From assembly GCA_916610825.1 (NCBI GenBank), contig OU744449.1:4323743-4387742 (forward strand): a stretch of 64,000 nucleotides of DNA. The letters run 5' to 3'. A program made the position numbers and the translations under genes. Every line of letters begins with the position of its first letter. Position 1 is the first letter of the stretch. Below, piece by piece: positions 25,169 through 35,193 of the stretch. Under the pieces are notes generated by a model. The model ran no database searches. It saw only the letters and a program-made list of their open reading frames with translations, and was not told the DNA's origin. The stretch is from Haliclystus octoradiatus. Taxonomy: Eukaryota; Cnidaria; Staurozoa; Stauromedusae; Haliclystidae.

Positions 25169-28012
25169 ATGAGCAAAAGTAAAGCAAAAGCAGAAATGTC
25201 CTCGGTGAGTTCAGACGACTTTCTTCGGGAAGCAAACGAATTTGATCATGCGATCGCACAAGCCGCTAGGAATGTTTCCAAAGTAAATTCAGCAACAAGA
25301 AAATACATGATTACCAGGTTAGAGCGTTTGTTTTCAAGTTTAACTAATGCGACGTACTCTTTAGCCCACGAATCTCCTACCGATATTTCTGTAGAAATAA
25401 GTGAGCAATACATTCATAGGGAGGCACTATTTTATCAAACTATCGATTTATTACATTCAGTGACTCCTGAGTCACCAGGGTTAACAAGTTCTTTCGTAAA
25501 TCAGGCTCGTCAATATTCTGATTCCGACGAGATGCGAAATAAATCTGCAGTTCCTAGAAATCCTAGCAATTTGCCTTCAGTAAGCAAACAAACACCGTCA
25601 AGTAGAAAAATTAAGCGACACCATGTCAACAAAGGCGGCGCTCCTTTAGATCAAACAAATGTGTTAACAACTAATACAAGCGAGTCAATTTTAGCATCAA
25701 TTGCAGATGCGTTATCTGCAATGCAAATCAAGCTTCCCACGTTTTCTGGTATCGCCATTCAATATCAAGATTTTATTTCTTCCTTTAAAGCACAGGTTGA
25801 TAGTAGGCATACGTTAAGTTCTGCAACAAAATTCCATCATTTAGTATCACATTTATCACAAAATGCCTTGTCATCCGTAAACTCATTGCCTCGTGATGAT
25901 GAAGGGTATGCAACAGCTTTATCAACATTAGACAAATTGTATGGAAACTCACACAAAATTGCTAGAGCACATTTAGATTTACTTTGTATTGATGAGCCAG
26001 TGTCGTATAAATTTCCGCTAGAAGTAGAACGGCTTTATCATCAATTATTAGCTGCTTCTTCCACCTTCGATAGATTGAAATATAATAATGATGTAAATTC
26101 TACATCCACGCTTTTGAAAATTATAGATCGTCTGCCTGAACATGCTCAGTATCGTTGGCGAAAACTGAACAATTCACAAAAAACTTTGGCCACTTTTCAT
26201 GATTTGGTTTTATTCATGGAAAAGGAGACAGATTTTGTCAATGATCCAGTATGGTCACGTTTAAGTCACAAAGCAACGGTACATCATTCCAAAAATATTT
26301 CTTCAATAAATGTTACCACCAATCAAAATTCTTCAAGTAGTAATAACCCTTTTTGTGTATTTTGTGATCAAAATCATAAATCTCGAAACTGCCCAAATAC
26401 TGGTTTATCGCAAGATGAAATAATCAAAACTTTAAAAGATAATCAGCTATGTTTTCGCTGCTTTTCCCCTGGTCATTTTAGCCAGCGATGTTTTTCACGA
26501 ACAATATGTTCCATCTGCAATAGAAGGCATCATACGTTTTTACACAAAAATGCTCCAACCTTTGTTCAGACTGCACCTGCAGCAGTCACTAATACTATTC
26601 ATACTTCGTTAGCAGACAGTGCAAAAGTACTATTACCTGTTGTTGTTTTAGATGTAATCGGACCAAATGGATCCACTCAAGTAAATGCATTGCTTGACAC
26701 AGGAAGTCAATTTACATTAATAAATGCATCTATATGCCAAAAATTAGGAATTGAAGGACATGTTGACACGTTGAATTTCAATACTGTGTCCAATACCAAA
26801 ACTGTTCAACAGTGTGAACGGGTTACAGTCCCAGTAAAATCTTTGACCAAAAATTGTTTTCGATTGACCAATGTTGCATCCGTGAAAGGATTATTTTTAC
26901 CTTATATTTCCAACATTCCTCCTTCTATAAAATCCCTTCCCCATATCGCAGAGCATGTTTCTAATTTTGCTCAGGGACGCCTAGATATGCTGATTGGAGC
27001 CGATCACAGTGATCTCATCCTTCCAACAGAAACCATAAATGGAAGCTCTACTAAGGAGCCAATTGTCATAAAAACGCCTTTAGGGTGTTCTCTTTTAGGA
27101 GGGGAAAGTAGTTGCAAAAATTTAAGTTCTTCTGGTGGAATTAATGTGATTGCCAATAATTTAGAAACTCCAACCCTACAATCCTTTTGGAACGCGGGTG
27201 ATCTGTCAGAGGAATATTTTGGTTTGGATAAGCCATACTCCCAAGATGATCTTTTTGCTATACAAAATTTGAAGAGCTCGTTAAAAGTTGTAGAAGGGCA
27301 TTTTCAAGCCGATCTTTTATGGAAAAAAGATTTTACAGGGTTACAAAATAACGAAATAGTTGCCAAGAAACGTTTGTCTTCATTAGTTAGAAAATTTGAA
27401 TTTGATCCTAAGTTCAAGGAAGATTACTGTAAGGTGATGCAAGGATATATCAATGATGGTTGTGCAGCTCTAGTTCAAGATCCGTCTTTAAGTTCTCGTT
27501 ATACACATTATTTACCCCATTTTGCTGTTTTTCATCCACGTAAACCAGATAAGCTGAGAATAGTTTTTGACGCTGCATGTAAATTTCGACAACAATCATT
27601 AAATGACCATCTTTTGTCTGGTCCTGATTTGTTAAATTCACTTGTAGGATGTCTGTTGCGCTTCAGAGAAAATCGATTCTGTGTCCTCAGTGATATCAAA
27701 GGCATGTTTCATTGTATAAAAGTAACGCCAGAACACACAGACGCCTTTCGTTTTCTTTGGTTTTTAGATAATGATTTTTCAAAACCTGCAGTATTTAAAA
27801 TGCTTGTTCATGTTTTTGGGGCAATTAGTTCCCCAACTGTTGCAAATGAAGCTTTGCGCAGTATTGCCAACTTTGTTGAGGATCCAAACATTAAAGCAGC
27901 CATAAGGGACAACTTTTATGTCGATGATTTCCTTTACTCATCTGATGATTTACTAATAATGAATGAGGTTGTGTCTAAATTGTTTTATTGCAAAATTTTG
28001 GTTTTGTTTTGA
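25169..28012 (+). CDS. BEL/Pao Gag-protease-RT, frameshifted at its end
   Basis: The start is the ATG at 25169; the frame is open upstream, but only a TTG precedes it. The Gag region is followed by three CCHC/CCHH-type knuckles (CVFCDQNHKSRNCPN, CFRCFSPGHFSQRC, CSICNRRHHTFLH). Next come an aspartic protease (LLDTGSQFTLIN) and a reverse transcriptase with LRIVFDAA, CVLSDIKGMF and the catalytic FYVDDFLYS. The frame stops at 28012, soon after YVDD, and coding continues in another frame from about 27988. BEL elements normally have one uninterrupted gag-pol frame, so this looks like a small indel in the TTGTTTTATTGC stretch. Products would be the particle protein and polyprotein enzymes for reverse transcription. 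Confidence 0.92.
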   Translation: MSKSKAKAEMSSVSSDDFLREANEFDHAIAQAARNVSKVNSATRKYMITRLERLFSSLTNATYSLAHESPTDISVEISEQYIHREALFYQTIDLLHSVTPESPGLTSSFVNQARQYSDSDEMRNKSAVPRNPSNLPSVSKQTPSSRKIKRHHVNKGGAPLDQTNVLTTNTSESILASIADALSAMQIKLPTFSGIAIQYQDFISSFKAQVDSRHTLSSATKFHHLVSHLSQNALSSVNSLPRDDEGYATALSTLDKLYGNSHKIARAHLDLLCIDEPVSYKFPLEVERLYHQLLAASSTFDRLKYNNDVNSTSTLLKIIDRLPEHAQYRWRKLNNSQKTLATFHDLVLFMEKETDFVNDPVWSRLSHKATVHHSKNISSINVTTNQNSSSSNNPFCVFCDQNHKSRNCPNTGLSQDEIIKTLKDNQLCFRCFSPGHFSQRCFSRTICSICNRRHHTFLHKNAPTFVQTAPAAVTNTIHTSLADSAKVLLPVVVLDVIGPNGSTQVNALLDTGSQFTLINASICQKLGIEGHVDTLNFNTVSNTKTVQQCERVTVPVKSLTKNCFRLTNVASVKGLFLPYISNIPPSIKSLPHIAEHVSNFAQGRLDMLIGADHSDLILPTETINGSSTKEPIVIKTPLGCSLLGGESSCKNLSSSGGINVIANNLETPTLQSFWNAGDLSEEYFGLDKPYSQDDLFAIQNLKSSLKVVEGHFQADLLWKKDFTGLQNNEIVAKKRLSSLVRKFEFDPKFKEDYCKVMQGYINDGCAALVQDPSLSSRYTHYLPHFAVFHPRKPDKLRIVFDAACKFRQQSLNDHLLSGPDLLNSLVGCLLRFRENRFCVLSDIKGMFHCIKVTPEHTDAFRFLWFLDNDFSKPAVFKMLVHVFGAISSPTVANEALRSIANFVEDPNIKAAIRDNFYVDDFLYSSDDLLIMNEVVSKLFYCKILVLF

Positions 28013-30618
28013 CCAAATGGATAACAAATGCACCATCTGTTTTAAAACATATTCCTGATGTTGATAAATCTGCCACCCAGGTCAAATTAGATTTAGGGGA
28101 AGATGCTTCTCAAAGAACTTTAGGTGTTGTCTGGGACATTAAACAAGATATCCTTCAATTTGAATTACCATCAAAGCTAGAAGTTACTGACACGAAACGA
28201 GGAATCCTTTCCTTAATTAGTTCTATGTTTTCCCCTGATGGATTTCTTTCACCAATATACTTAGTTCCCAAATTAATTATGCGTTCCCTGTGGGCATTGA
28301 AGATCGACTGGGACGAACCACTACCACCTGACCAAGCGTCAGAGTGGAAAGAATGGTTGGATGGCTTAGCATCCTTATCTAAAGTGTCTTACCCAAGATG
28401 TTTGAAAGGCCCTGATGTATTATCTTCACATAGCTCTGTTAGTATTCACACCTTCTGTGACGCAAGTCAAGACGGGATAGGTGTTGTTAGTTATGTAAGA
28501 GTTGATCGTAAATTAGAAAGGGGGGAGGGAAAAATTAATGTTGATTCTGGAGTATTTTGCAGGTTTCTTTTTGCTCGCTCACGCTGTGCTCCGATCAAGT
28601 CAGTAACCATCCCACGTCTGGAACTACATGCAGCTACATTAGCGGTAAGGACAATCAATCAAATCAAACCTGAATTGCGCATGAAAGTAGATAAGTTTCA
28701 TTTCTGGAGTGACTCCATGACAACTCTTGCCTACATTAGAAATTCTAGCAGGCGCTTTCCTGTTTATGTAGCAAATAGAATAAGTGAAATTTCATCTAGC
28801 ACTTTCCCTGATCAATGGCACCACTGTCCTGGAAAATTGAATCCAGCTGACATTGCTTCAAGGGGAATCATGCCCTTGGCATTTAAGGAGTCTATGTGGA
28901 CTGAAGGTCCTGATTTTTTGAAATTGGATGAATCTTTATGGCCTTCTTTACCAAGTAAAACTATTGATAAGGCTGAAATTGAGCAATTGTCAAATGCTGT
29001 TACAAATATTGTTTCCATTGATTCTGATAACCCTATTGCGTCTTTGATTTGCAAAACACGCTCGTTTTTCAAATTAATATGCATTGTTGCAAGAGTTTTG
29101 ATGTTCATCTCCAATTGCAAAAATTCTGTGAAAACAAACAATTTGTCAAATAATAGTTACAATTTAAGAAATCGAAATGTTAAAAATGTTGTTGTTTCAA
29201 ATGTTAAAAATGTTGTTGTTTCAAATGTTAAAAATGTTGTTGTTTCAAATGTTGATGTTTTAACTGATAACTTATTGTTAGAAAGTAAGAGTGTTGTTGT
29301 GAAATGTGAACAGTTAAAGGCCTATCCGAAAGAAATCAGTGCACTTAAAAATAAATCAAAAATACCGGTAAATAGTAAAATTCTTTTATTAAATCCTTTT
29401 CTTGACGACCGAGGAATTATTCGTGTTGGAGGAAGATTGGAAAATTCGAATCTTCCTTATGATGTTAAACATCCTATTCTTATTCCGAAACAATCTTTTT
29501 TGGTAAATTCAATTGTTGAGGATGCACATTTATCTTTGAAGCATACCGGTGTTATGTGTATTGTGAATTTTATCAGGCAACATTTCTGGATACCTTCACT
29601 AACTTCTAAAGTAAAACAAAGAGCTCATGCATGTATCCCTTGCCAGAAACTACATGGACGTCGAATGGAACAATTCATGGCACCTTTACCTCATGACAGA
29701 CTAATACAGACATTCCCCTTTGACGTAACGGGGGTAGACTACTTTGGGCCCTTTTATGTAAAAGTTTTAAGATCTACTGTTAAGTATTGGGGGTGTATTT
29801 TTACCTGCATGTCAATTCGAGCTGTCCATTTAGAAACCTCCTCCTCCCTAGACACAGATAGATTTATTTGTGTACTGAGAAGATTTTTAGCTAGGAGAGG
29901 AAAACCTAGTAAGATTATATCTGATAATGGGACCAATTTTGTAGGGGCTGAGACCGAACTTAAGGTGGCGATCTCCAATTGGGATCAAAACCGTGTTTCG
30001 CAGTTTCTTCTATCTTCAGGAATCACATGGAAATTCAATCCTGCCGGTGCTCCTCATCATGGTGGTGCGTGGGAAAGATTGATTCGATCTGTCAAACATT
30101 GCCTGAAAACTGTCCTTGGTAACCGATCATATGACCTGGAGACGCTTCAAACATTGCTCACAGAAGTAGAAGCTGTTCTAAATTGCCGCCCTTTGACTGT
30201 TCTATCAAATGATCCTTTGGACCTGGACCCTTTGACGCCAAATCATCTGCTGTTGTTACGGAATGGTGTGTCTCAACCCCCTGGTACGTTTGACGATTCA
30301 GATATGATTCTAAGAAAACGCTGGAGAAAATCGCAAGCCCTCGCTGACTCGTTCTGGACAAAATGGAGTCAAGAATATGTCACCCTTCTCCAAGCAAGAC
30401 AGAAATGGAAAACCTCCAAACCAAATATCCAAGTTGGAGACTTGGTTCTAGTCATGGATGATAATTTGGTTCGTTCCCAATACCCAATGGGAGTTGTGAT
30501 AGATGCGCCTGATGGGAAAGATGGTTTGGTACGCCAAGTTAAAATCAAAACTGCAACTGGTCAGCTAGTGCGTCCGCTGACGAAGATATGTCTCTTGGAG
30601 GGACAACCCTGTAAATAA
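27988..30618 (+). pseudogene. BEL/Pao RT end-RNase H-integrase, separated by a frameshift
   Basis: It continues the RT connection region in a different frame from the upstream ORF, overlapping it by about 25 bp. RNase H residues are visible in TFCDASQDGIG and FHFWSDSMTTLAYI. The integrase has an HHCC zinc region (HLSLKHTG...CIPCQKLH), then DVTGVDYFGPF, ISDNGTNFVG and HHGGAWERLIRSVK as the DDE core. A basic C-terminal domain (VGDLVLVMDDNLVRSQYPMG) follows. A 24-bp unit encoding NVKNVVVS is repeated three times near 29178-29250 in a linker. The frame lacks its own natural start, so expression would need the frameshift to be bypassed. Confidence 0.9.
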
Positions 30619-30787
30619 AGACAGTAGCTTGTCGCAATATGTAACCCTGTTGGTTAAATTAATAATTAATTTCTAAGAAATAATTTTTTATAGTACGCTA
30701 CATTGATAAAATAATTGTTACTTTTCAGTTTGTAAATTAGTTTAAATACGTTTAATATGAAAGACCAAGATATTTCATGGTGGGGAG

Positions 30788-31247
30788 TGTAGAAACTAAT
30801 TTACCATATTTGTTGTCATGGTAACTTGTTAATTCACATTGTCTTTGTCATCACCATAGTAACATTAATATTGTCATACAGTCATACAGCACATGTCAAA
30901 CTGTTTCACATTCACTGTCATAGTTCCTGTCATGTTGTCAATTCACTAATGGTTATTTGTCTGTTGCCCTAATTTAGTGTTATATTGAGTGTTTGTATTG
31001 TGATTGGTCAACTTGTAATCATTGCTGTGTTTTAACTAATCTTGTGCTACACTTCCCATCCACTGTTCGTCTTGGGGCCACATAGTACGGTCGTAATAGA
31101 TTGTTATTAAAATTATACGCTGTAGTTTTCTCTTGGCCTACTTCTTGTCTTGTTGTTCTTGCGGTCTCAAGCGGACAGTCAAATACAGTTACAGTCCTCT
31201 GAAGTCAACGTTAGGCTTTGGAAAGCAAAGCAATTATCTAAATAACA
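30788..31247 (+). repeat. BEL/Pao 3' LTR
   Basis: Near-identical partner of 23983-24442, preceded by a purine-rich tract at about 30778-30787 and followed by the TGTGG duplication. Confidence 0.93.
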
Positions 31248-31597
31248 TGTGGAATGACATATTTACGAAGAGAACGGTAAAAATATTCGATGTCGTAGAG
31301 CTTCATTTCATTTTCATTACGAGTAAATGAAGCCTTCCTTTCTCTTTCCTCTCTTCAAATAATTTCCGGACCCAGAACCGTTTACTGTATTTTCTTGCAT
31401 ATACTCTACATCTTCTGAGCAGAAACATTTGAATAATTTGCAGTCGTGCAAGCAATATAACTTCCAAATTGACTGGTGCCATGATGGATTTTCATAATAT
31501 GTCGATTTTGGGGCACGAAACAAATTTTAAATGGAAATGAACCAGCAAAAATTTCGCCGCGATGTAGACTCGAATTTTTCGCCAATGGAAACCCGGC

Positions 31598-31803
31598 TTA
31601 AGTGACGTAATACTGTAAAAATTCCTATTACGACGAGTGATCGCGATAAGATCACCACAACTATCAAGCATTCGTCCATAACAAAAACACTATTTTAGAA
31701 TATTTCGTTCTTACGAACGAACGTTCGATAGTTGTGGTGATGTTATCGCGATCAATCGTCGTGATAAGAATTTTTACAGATTACGTTGGATTACGTCACT
31801 TAA
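31598..31803. mobile_element. TTAA-flanked MITE
   Basis: TTAA at 31598-31601 and 31800-31803 bounds terminal inverted repeats starting GTGACGTAAT. The arms continue CTGTAAAAATTC...ACGACG and GATCGCGATAA...CACCACAACTATC. The right arm has a 10-bp repeat of CCAACGTAAT-like sequence. TTAA duplication is typical of piggyBac/Kolobok-type elements. No coding sequence. Confidence 0.75.
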
Positions 31804-32089
31804 TTCTCAACCACCGTATTTTAAATTTTGGAATTCTCACTTTTTCGAATGCTTATTTTTCAAAAAATTATTTATCCGTTTATTGAAAAAAAAACTTAGC
31901 AAAGTAATATAACCAAGACACTTAGTACAACGAGTTGAGGTAAGATATTCGAAATTTCAAAACCACCTGATATTATCAAAATACCATACATATTGTCATC
32001 TTCATTCTATACTTGAATCTATATTATTAGCTCTTGTGAGATATTGTTATAATCGGGGTTATAATACATATAGTGATAGTGTACTCTGA

Positions 32090-32176
32090 CTATCAACATC
32101 ATCATATGAAACTATTTATTTAATATTAAAATGTTTCACCTGTCGTAATCCTGAATTACTAGTCAAAGCCTACAAA
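32090..32176 (+). pseudogene. CR1-like LINE reverse-transcriptase fragment, part 1 (5' of the Polinton)
   Basis: A plus-strand frame ending RNPELLVKAYK runs into the Polinton target site. The same frame resumes after it with TYVRPLLE, a motif typical of the C-terminal end of CR1/Jockey-group reverse transcriptases. An in-frame stop at 32087-32089 shows upstream decay. Sequence from 31804 to 32086 is unassigned. Confidence 0.75.
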
Positions 32177-32448
32177 AGTAGTATAAAACAGGGGCTCGCA
32201 CGATCAAAGGAATATGGGTACAGGAAACACGTAGACATCACGTGATCTTCATTCTAAAAATAGGCATCATACGACGAAAGAATGTGGGTACAGGAAGTAG
32301 ATGAACATCATGTGATTCTAGTCTAAAAATAGGCATCGTACGATGAAAGAATGTGGGTACAGGAAGTAGATGAATATCATGTGATTCTAGTCTAAAAATA
32401 GGCATCATACGACGAAGGAATGTGGGTACAGGAAGTACAAGAATATCA
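32177..32448 (+). repeat. Polinton left terminal inverted repeat with three 69-bp units
   Basis: About 272 bp, matching the right end. It contains three tandem units of about 69 bp, starting near 32236, 32306 and 32375. Each has CTAAAAATAGGCATC, TACGAYGAARGAATGTGGG and TACAGGAAGTA. The right repeat has only two units. Confidence 0.92.
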
Positions 32449-32584
32449 TATGATTTTCGAAACCAGTATTATTGAAAAAAAATTGATTTCGTGCTTTTAT
32501 ACCTTTTTTTTTTTTTGGGAAATTAAAAAAGAAATATGTGATCTGACGTTATCCATTGCATAATGCATCAGTTTTACATGAAAA

Positions 32585-32946
32585 AAAAAGACATATTGAT
32601 GACGGCTACGCGTTGTTTCAACAACACGGCACTTATTGAAGGTTGTTTACCTTTGCTCAGCTTTACCTTTACTGTGTAGCCGCATAGTAGATGTGTATTT
32701 CCGAAACGTTATCTCGTAACATATGTGATTGCACAATTACATATTCCATAATCTACTAAACCATGAAAAAAAAGACACATTGATGACGTCTACGCGTTGT
32801 TTCAGCAACACGGCACTTATTGAAGGCTATTTACCTTTGTTCAGCTTTACCTTTACCATGAAGCCGCATAGTAGATGTGTATTTCCAAAACTCTATCTCC
32901 TAACATATGTGATTGCACAGTTACATATTTCATAATCTACTAAACA
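32585..32946 (+). repeat. Tandem direct duplication of about 185 bp inside the Polinton left arm
   Basis: GACATATTGATGACGGCTAC...CATAATCTACTAAAC at about 32591-32763 is repeated at about 32778-32946 with scattered substitutions. It contains no convincing ORF and may be a regulatory region. Confidence 0.85.
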
Positions 32947-33035
32947 TAAATAAACAAGACAAAGTTCATTTCAATTTCGACCGTCAAATGATGACCTTAT
33001 TTGCCTAACCTTTGACCCCTTTAATCTCAAAATGC

Positions 33036-33043
33036 TATAAAAG
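33036..33043 (+). promoter_or_regulatory. TATA box of a rightward Polinton leader transcript
   Basis: GCTATAAAAGTGGATTGA is nearly the same as the TATA region upstream of the polymerase gene (GCTATAAAAGTTGACTGA, 39905). A 34-codon ORF (33080-33184) and a strong splice donor AAG|GTAAGA (33214) follow, all pointing away from the capsid genes. Confidence 0.5.
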
Positions 33044-33079
33044 TGGATTGAATCCGGTTTTTTTACATCATGAAGTAGA

Positions 33080-33184
33080 ATGAGAAACAATCAACTCAAC
33101 GACAAGCTCTGTTTGTTTGATTTATTCTCCAACTGGGAAAGTACATCTATTACAACACTGGAACTATCAACTAATATAAATTGA
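33080..33184 (+). CDS. Small ORF in the putative leader exon
   Basis: 34 codons from the first well-placed ATG after the TATA box to TGA. It ends before the GTAAGA donor. It resembles nothing I know and could be an upstream ORF rather than a protein gene. Support is limited to promoter-to-ORF-to-donor order. Confidence 0.22.
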   Translation: MRNNQLNDKLCLFDLFSNWESTSITTLELSTNIN

Positions 33185-33297
33185 AAGCAAGTACAACTGG
33201 AAAGAAATACAAGGTAAGATCTCAAACAAAAATATTTTAAATGCTAGTAATATGTGATTAAAAGACATGACCATTCTAGATTGTCATGATTGTGTTA

Positions 33298-33804
33298 TCA
33301 TTGCATGAGAAGGCTCCGAACAGTTTGTGTCAATATAAAACCAGCATCCTCTTCTATTGACCTCTGGTAGCCTGGAAACGTAGCGTTGACAAAATCTCTC
33401 ACAATCTGGTCGTTAAGTAATCTATCCGTTGGATGGAAATAGTCTCGTAGAATATCATGCAATTCTTTATGACGACATAACAAGAATCCAAAGAACAATG
33501 CATACTCTGCACATACAGCTGAGAAGTTATCTTGCAACTGCCAATTATCAATATAACTCAAATAGTTTCCCATCGTCTTTAGCTTGTGTTCCACATTGTA
33601 AATTTGAGGGGATTTCCCATAAGAGTCCACAAACACCACATGACCACACCCATCTAAATAGCAAAGCAGCCAATGTTCTCCGCTCATCCAACTAGGTTCC
33701 GAATTGAATACAAAAACAGCTTTCTGATGTTTTCTAACGGGCGTCCAGTCCAGAGCCATAAACTGGTCATGAGCAAACACCCCTGCCGTGTCTAAATGAT
33801 TCAT
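33298..33804 (-). CDS. PRO: Adenovirus-type cysteine protease (Polinton PRO)
   Basis: A maturation protease of the adenain family that cleaves capsid and core precursors during virion assembly. The His in GEHWLLCY (residue 44), Asp in FVDSYG (60), Gln 91 and Cys in FSAVCAEYALFF (98) form the expected catalytic order. Length (168 codons from the first ATG) is slightly short. Upstream of that ATG the frame stays open for about 21 codons, and their ELTEILSRDGY sequence looks like the conserved N-terminus of the family, but no ATG is present there. This upstream part overlaps the 3' end of the major capsid gene by about one codon. Initiation may therefore be non-AUG, by reinitiation at the capsid stop, or via splicing. 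Confidence 0.92.
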   Translation of the reverse strand: MNHLDTAGVFAHDQFMALDWTPVRKHQKAVFVFNSEPSWMSGEHWLLCYLDGCGHVVFVDSYGKSPQIYNVEHKLKTMGNYLSYIDNWQLQDNFSAVCAEYALFFGFLLCRHKELHDILRDYFHPTDRLLNDQIVRDFVNATFPGYQRSIEEDAGFILTQTVRSLLMQ

Positions 33805-33859
33805 GTAACCATCACGGGATAGAATTTCTGTGAGCTCTCGAGTATTGATGACGGTTTGT

Positions 33860-35167
33860 TCAATAGTCTGTCAATACGTTGCGATTTTTATCAATACTAA
33901 TGCAATTGTCAAAATCGGCATAGAGTAGGATGGATACGGAATTTGGGAGGGGTCCGGCAAATTCCAAATTGACAGATAGATCTCCGGTGACCTTTGGCTC
34001 TTGAAACCCGCTCTCGTTAGCAGACGGACTAATATGAAAGCCAAAAATACTGTACCCGTCATTAAAGTCCTCCCGTCGTATATTGAGAGGCTCGTCTAGG
34101 AATATTCTAGAAGAGGTTGTAAATAGACTCATGTAGCCATCTAGGTAATCTTGGGTCTTGAAATTGAATTTCATAGGTCTTCCCGGTGTGCTTTTTCCAT
34201 TCACGTAAACACCCATACTGGTGAGATCGTAATGCTTGAAATTGAAAGGGTTCTGTTTGTAGTCTCCGGAAAAGGCAGTGTTATCCACCATGGCTAGAAA
34301 GACTCTCGTGGGGAGTGCCCCAACAATGGCATGTTGCCAAGAGACACTCGTAACATTAGCAGCAATACTATGACTTTTTACCACAACACGATTGAGAGGA
34401 TACTTGGCATTCTGACTAGACAGACGTTTTTGAACAGAAAGGAACTGGTGTGGAGTCAGGATTTGTTTTCTAGCGCAGAACGTCACTTCTAACAGTTTGA
34501 CTTTGTAATTTGCATCATTGTCATCACTCATTAGGACAAAGGCGTCCTTCTGCCTGTGCAGTACTATTTTCAGGGGTACGCCGTTAAGCAACAGACGAGG
34601 CTGATGAAGTAAATCACTATTGAGACGACCACGGAGCTCAAGCACCTGACCTTTTGATGTGTAACTCGCCCTCTCTTTGAGTCCTTCGTTTTGACCATTC
34701 GGGTCACTGACGTCCATGAATTTCGGGGTGTCCTTTCTCCATAGCCCCATGGATAGTTGAGACTCACACGTGTCTTTGCTGTAACTTAGCAAGCTCTCAA
34801 ACATGCTTCTGTAGGCATGGGTTCTGGTCGCACTTGAGACAGTACGACCGCCTAGATTAACATCCACTTGAGACCATAGACTGGCAATGGGATTATTTAC
34901 TAATCCGACGTGATGTGTGTCTTCGACAGGCGATCCATCACCTTTGACTATCCTCAATCGCACTTTCAAATAGCTATAGGCAAGATCGATGAACTGATCT
35001 GAAGAATTATTTATCTGAAATTCGATGGGACCCCCGTCAGCAATACTATTCAAAGGGAAATGTTCTTCCATTTGACCACTTTGAATCACAGCTTGAACAT
35101 AAGCCGGCTCAAATAATTCTACTTCGGACAGCAAGCACTCTGCTCCGATAGTGGCGTCTTTCTCCAT
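33860..35167 (-). CDS. MCP: Major capsid protein, double jelly roll (hexon-like)
   Basis: A 435-residue protein starting MEKDATIG at 35167; an (ATC)n run lies directly upstream, and only a TTG begins the longer frame. It matches Polinton/adintovirus capsid sequences in the early FPLNSIADGGPIEFQI, the following IDLAYSYLKVRLRI strand, and VNNPIASLWSQVDVNLGGR. Two jelly-roll barrels are expected to form trimeric capsomers. It is downstream of the basic protein at 35194-35619 and is followed at once by the protease, consistent with a leftward late cluster. The frame is intact. Confidence 0.93.
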   Translation of the reverse strand: MEKDATIGAECLLSEVELFEPAYVQAVIQSGQMEEHFPLNSIADGGPIEFQINNSSDQFIDLAYSYLKVRLRIVKGDGSPVEDTHHVGLVNNPIASLWSQVDVNLGGRTVSSATRTHAYRSMFESLLSYSKDTCESQLSMGLWRKDTPKFMDVSDPNGQNEGLKERASYTSKGQVLELRGRLNSDLLHQPRLLLNGVPLKIVLHRQKDAFVLMSDDNDANYKVKLLEVTFCARKQILTPHQFLSVQKRLSSQNAKYPLNRVVVKSHSIAANVTSVSWQHAIVGALPTRVFLAMVDNTAFSGDYKQNPFNFKHYDLTSMGVYVNGKSTPGRPMKFNFKTQDYLDGYMSLFTTSSRIFLDEPLNIRREDFNDGYSIFGFHISPSANESGFQEPKVTGDLSVNLEFAGPLPNSVSILLYADFDNCISIDKNRNVLTDY

Positions 35168-35193
35168 GATGATGATGATGATGATGATGGTAT

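Larger units (their letters stand above)
23983..31247 (+). mobile_element. Full-length BEL/Pao LTR retrotransposon
   Basis: It is 7,265 bp long, bounded by direct 460-bp LTRs beginning TGTAGAAACTAATTTACC and ending AATAACA. It is flanked by the 5-bp duplication TGTGG (23978-23982 and 31248-31252). The LTRs differ at one position that I can see (CTTCCTGTC against CTTCTTGTC), so insertion is recent. A tRNA primer-binding-like TGGTCCGTC follows the 5' LTR, and a purine tract TGGTGGGGAG precedes the 3' LTR. Gag-pol order, the YVDD reverse transcriptase and the integrase match BEL/Pao. Confidence 0.95.
23534..31600 (-). mobile_element. Internally deleted Harbinger-type DNA transposon, split by a BEL/Pao insertion
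   Basis: The terminal sequences CCCGGTTTCCAC...GACGAAAATTCG (left, about 23536) and CGAATTTTTCGCCAATGGAAACCCGG (right, about 31595) are inverted. Both inner ends continue with AAAATTTCGCSGC. Without the 7.27-kb BEL insertion the element would be about 800 bp. On the minus strand it retains two transposase remnants. One (31482-31253) encodes the first-exon motif RFWVRKLFEERKEKGR, recognisable from HARBI1/Harbinger transposases. The other is LRYLMTGDSQ (about 23880-23850). Most of the DDE catalytic region is absent and a stop follows the junction. A partial second copy is at 47715-48002. Confidence 0.7.

Noticed and set aside
33871..34062. Short frame inside the major capsid gene
   Set aside because: Out-of-frame shadow of a well-supported gene.
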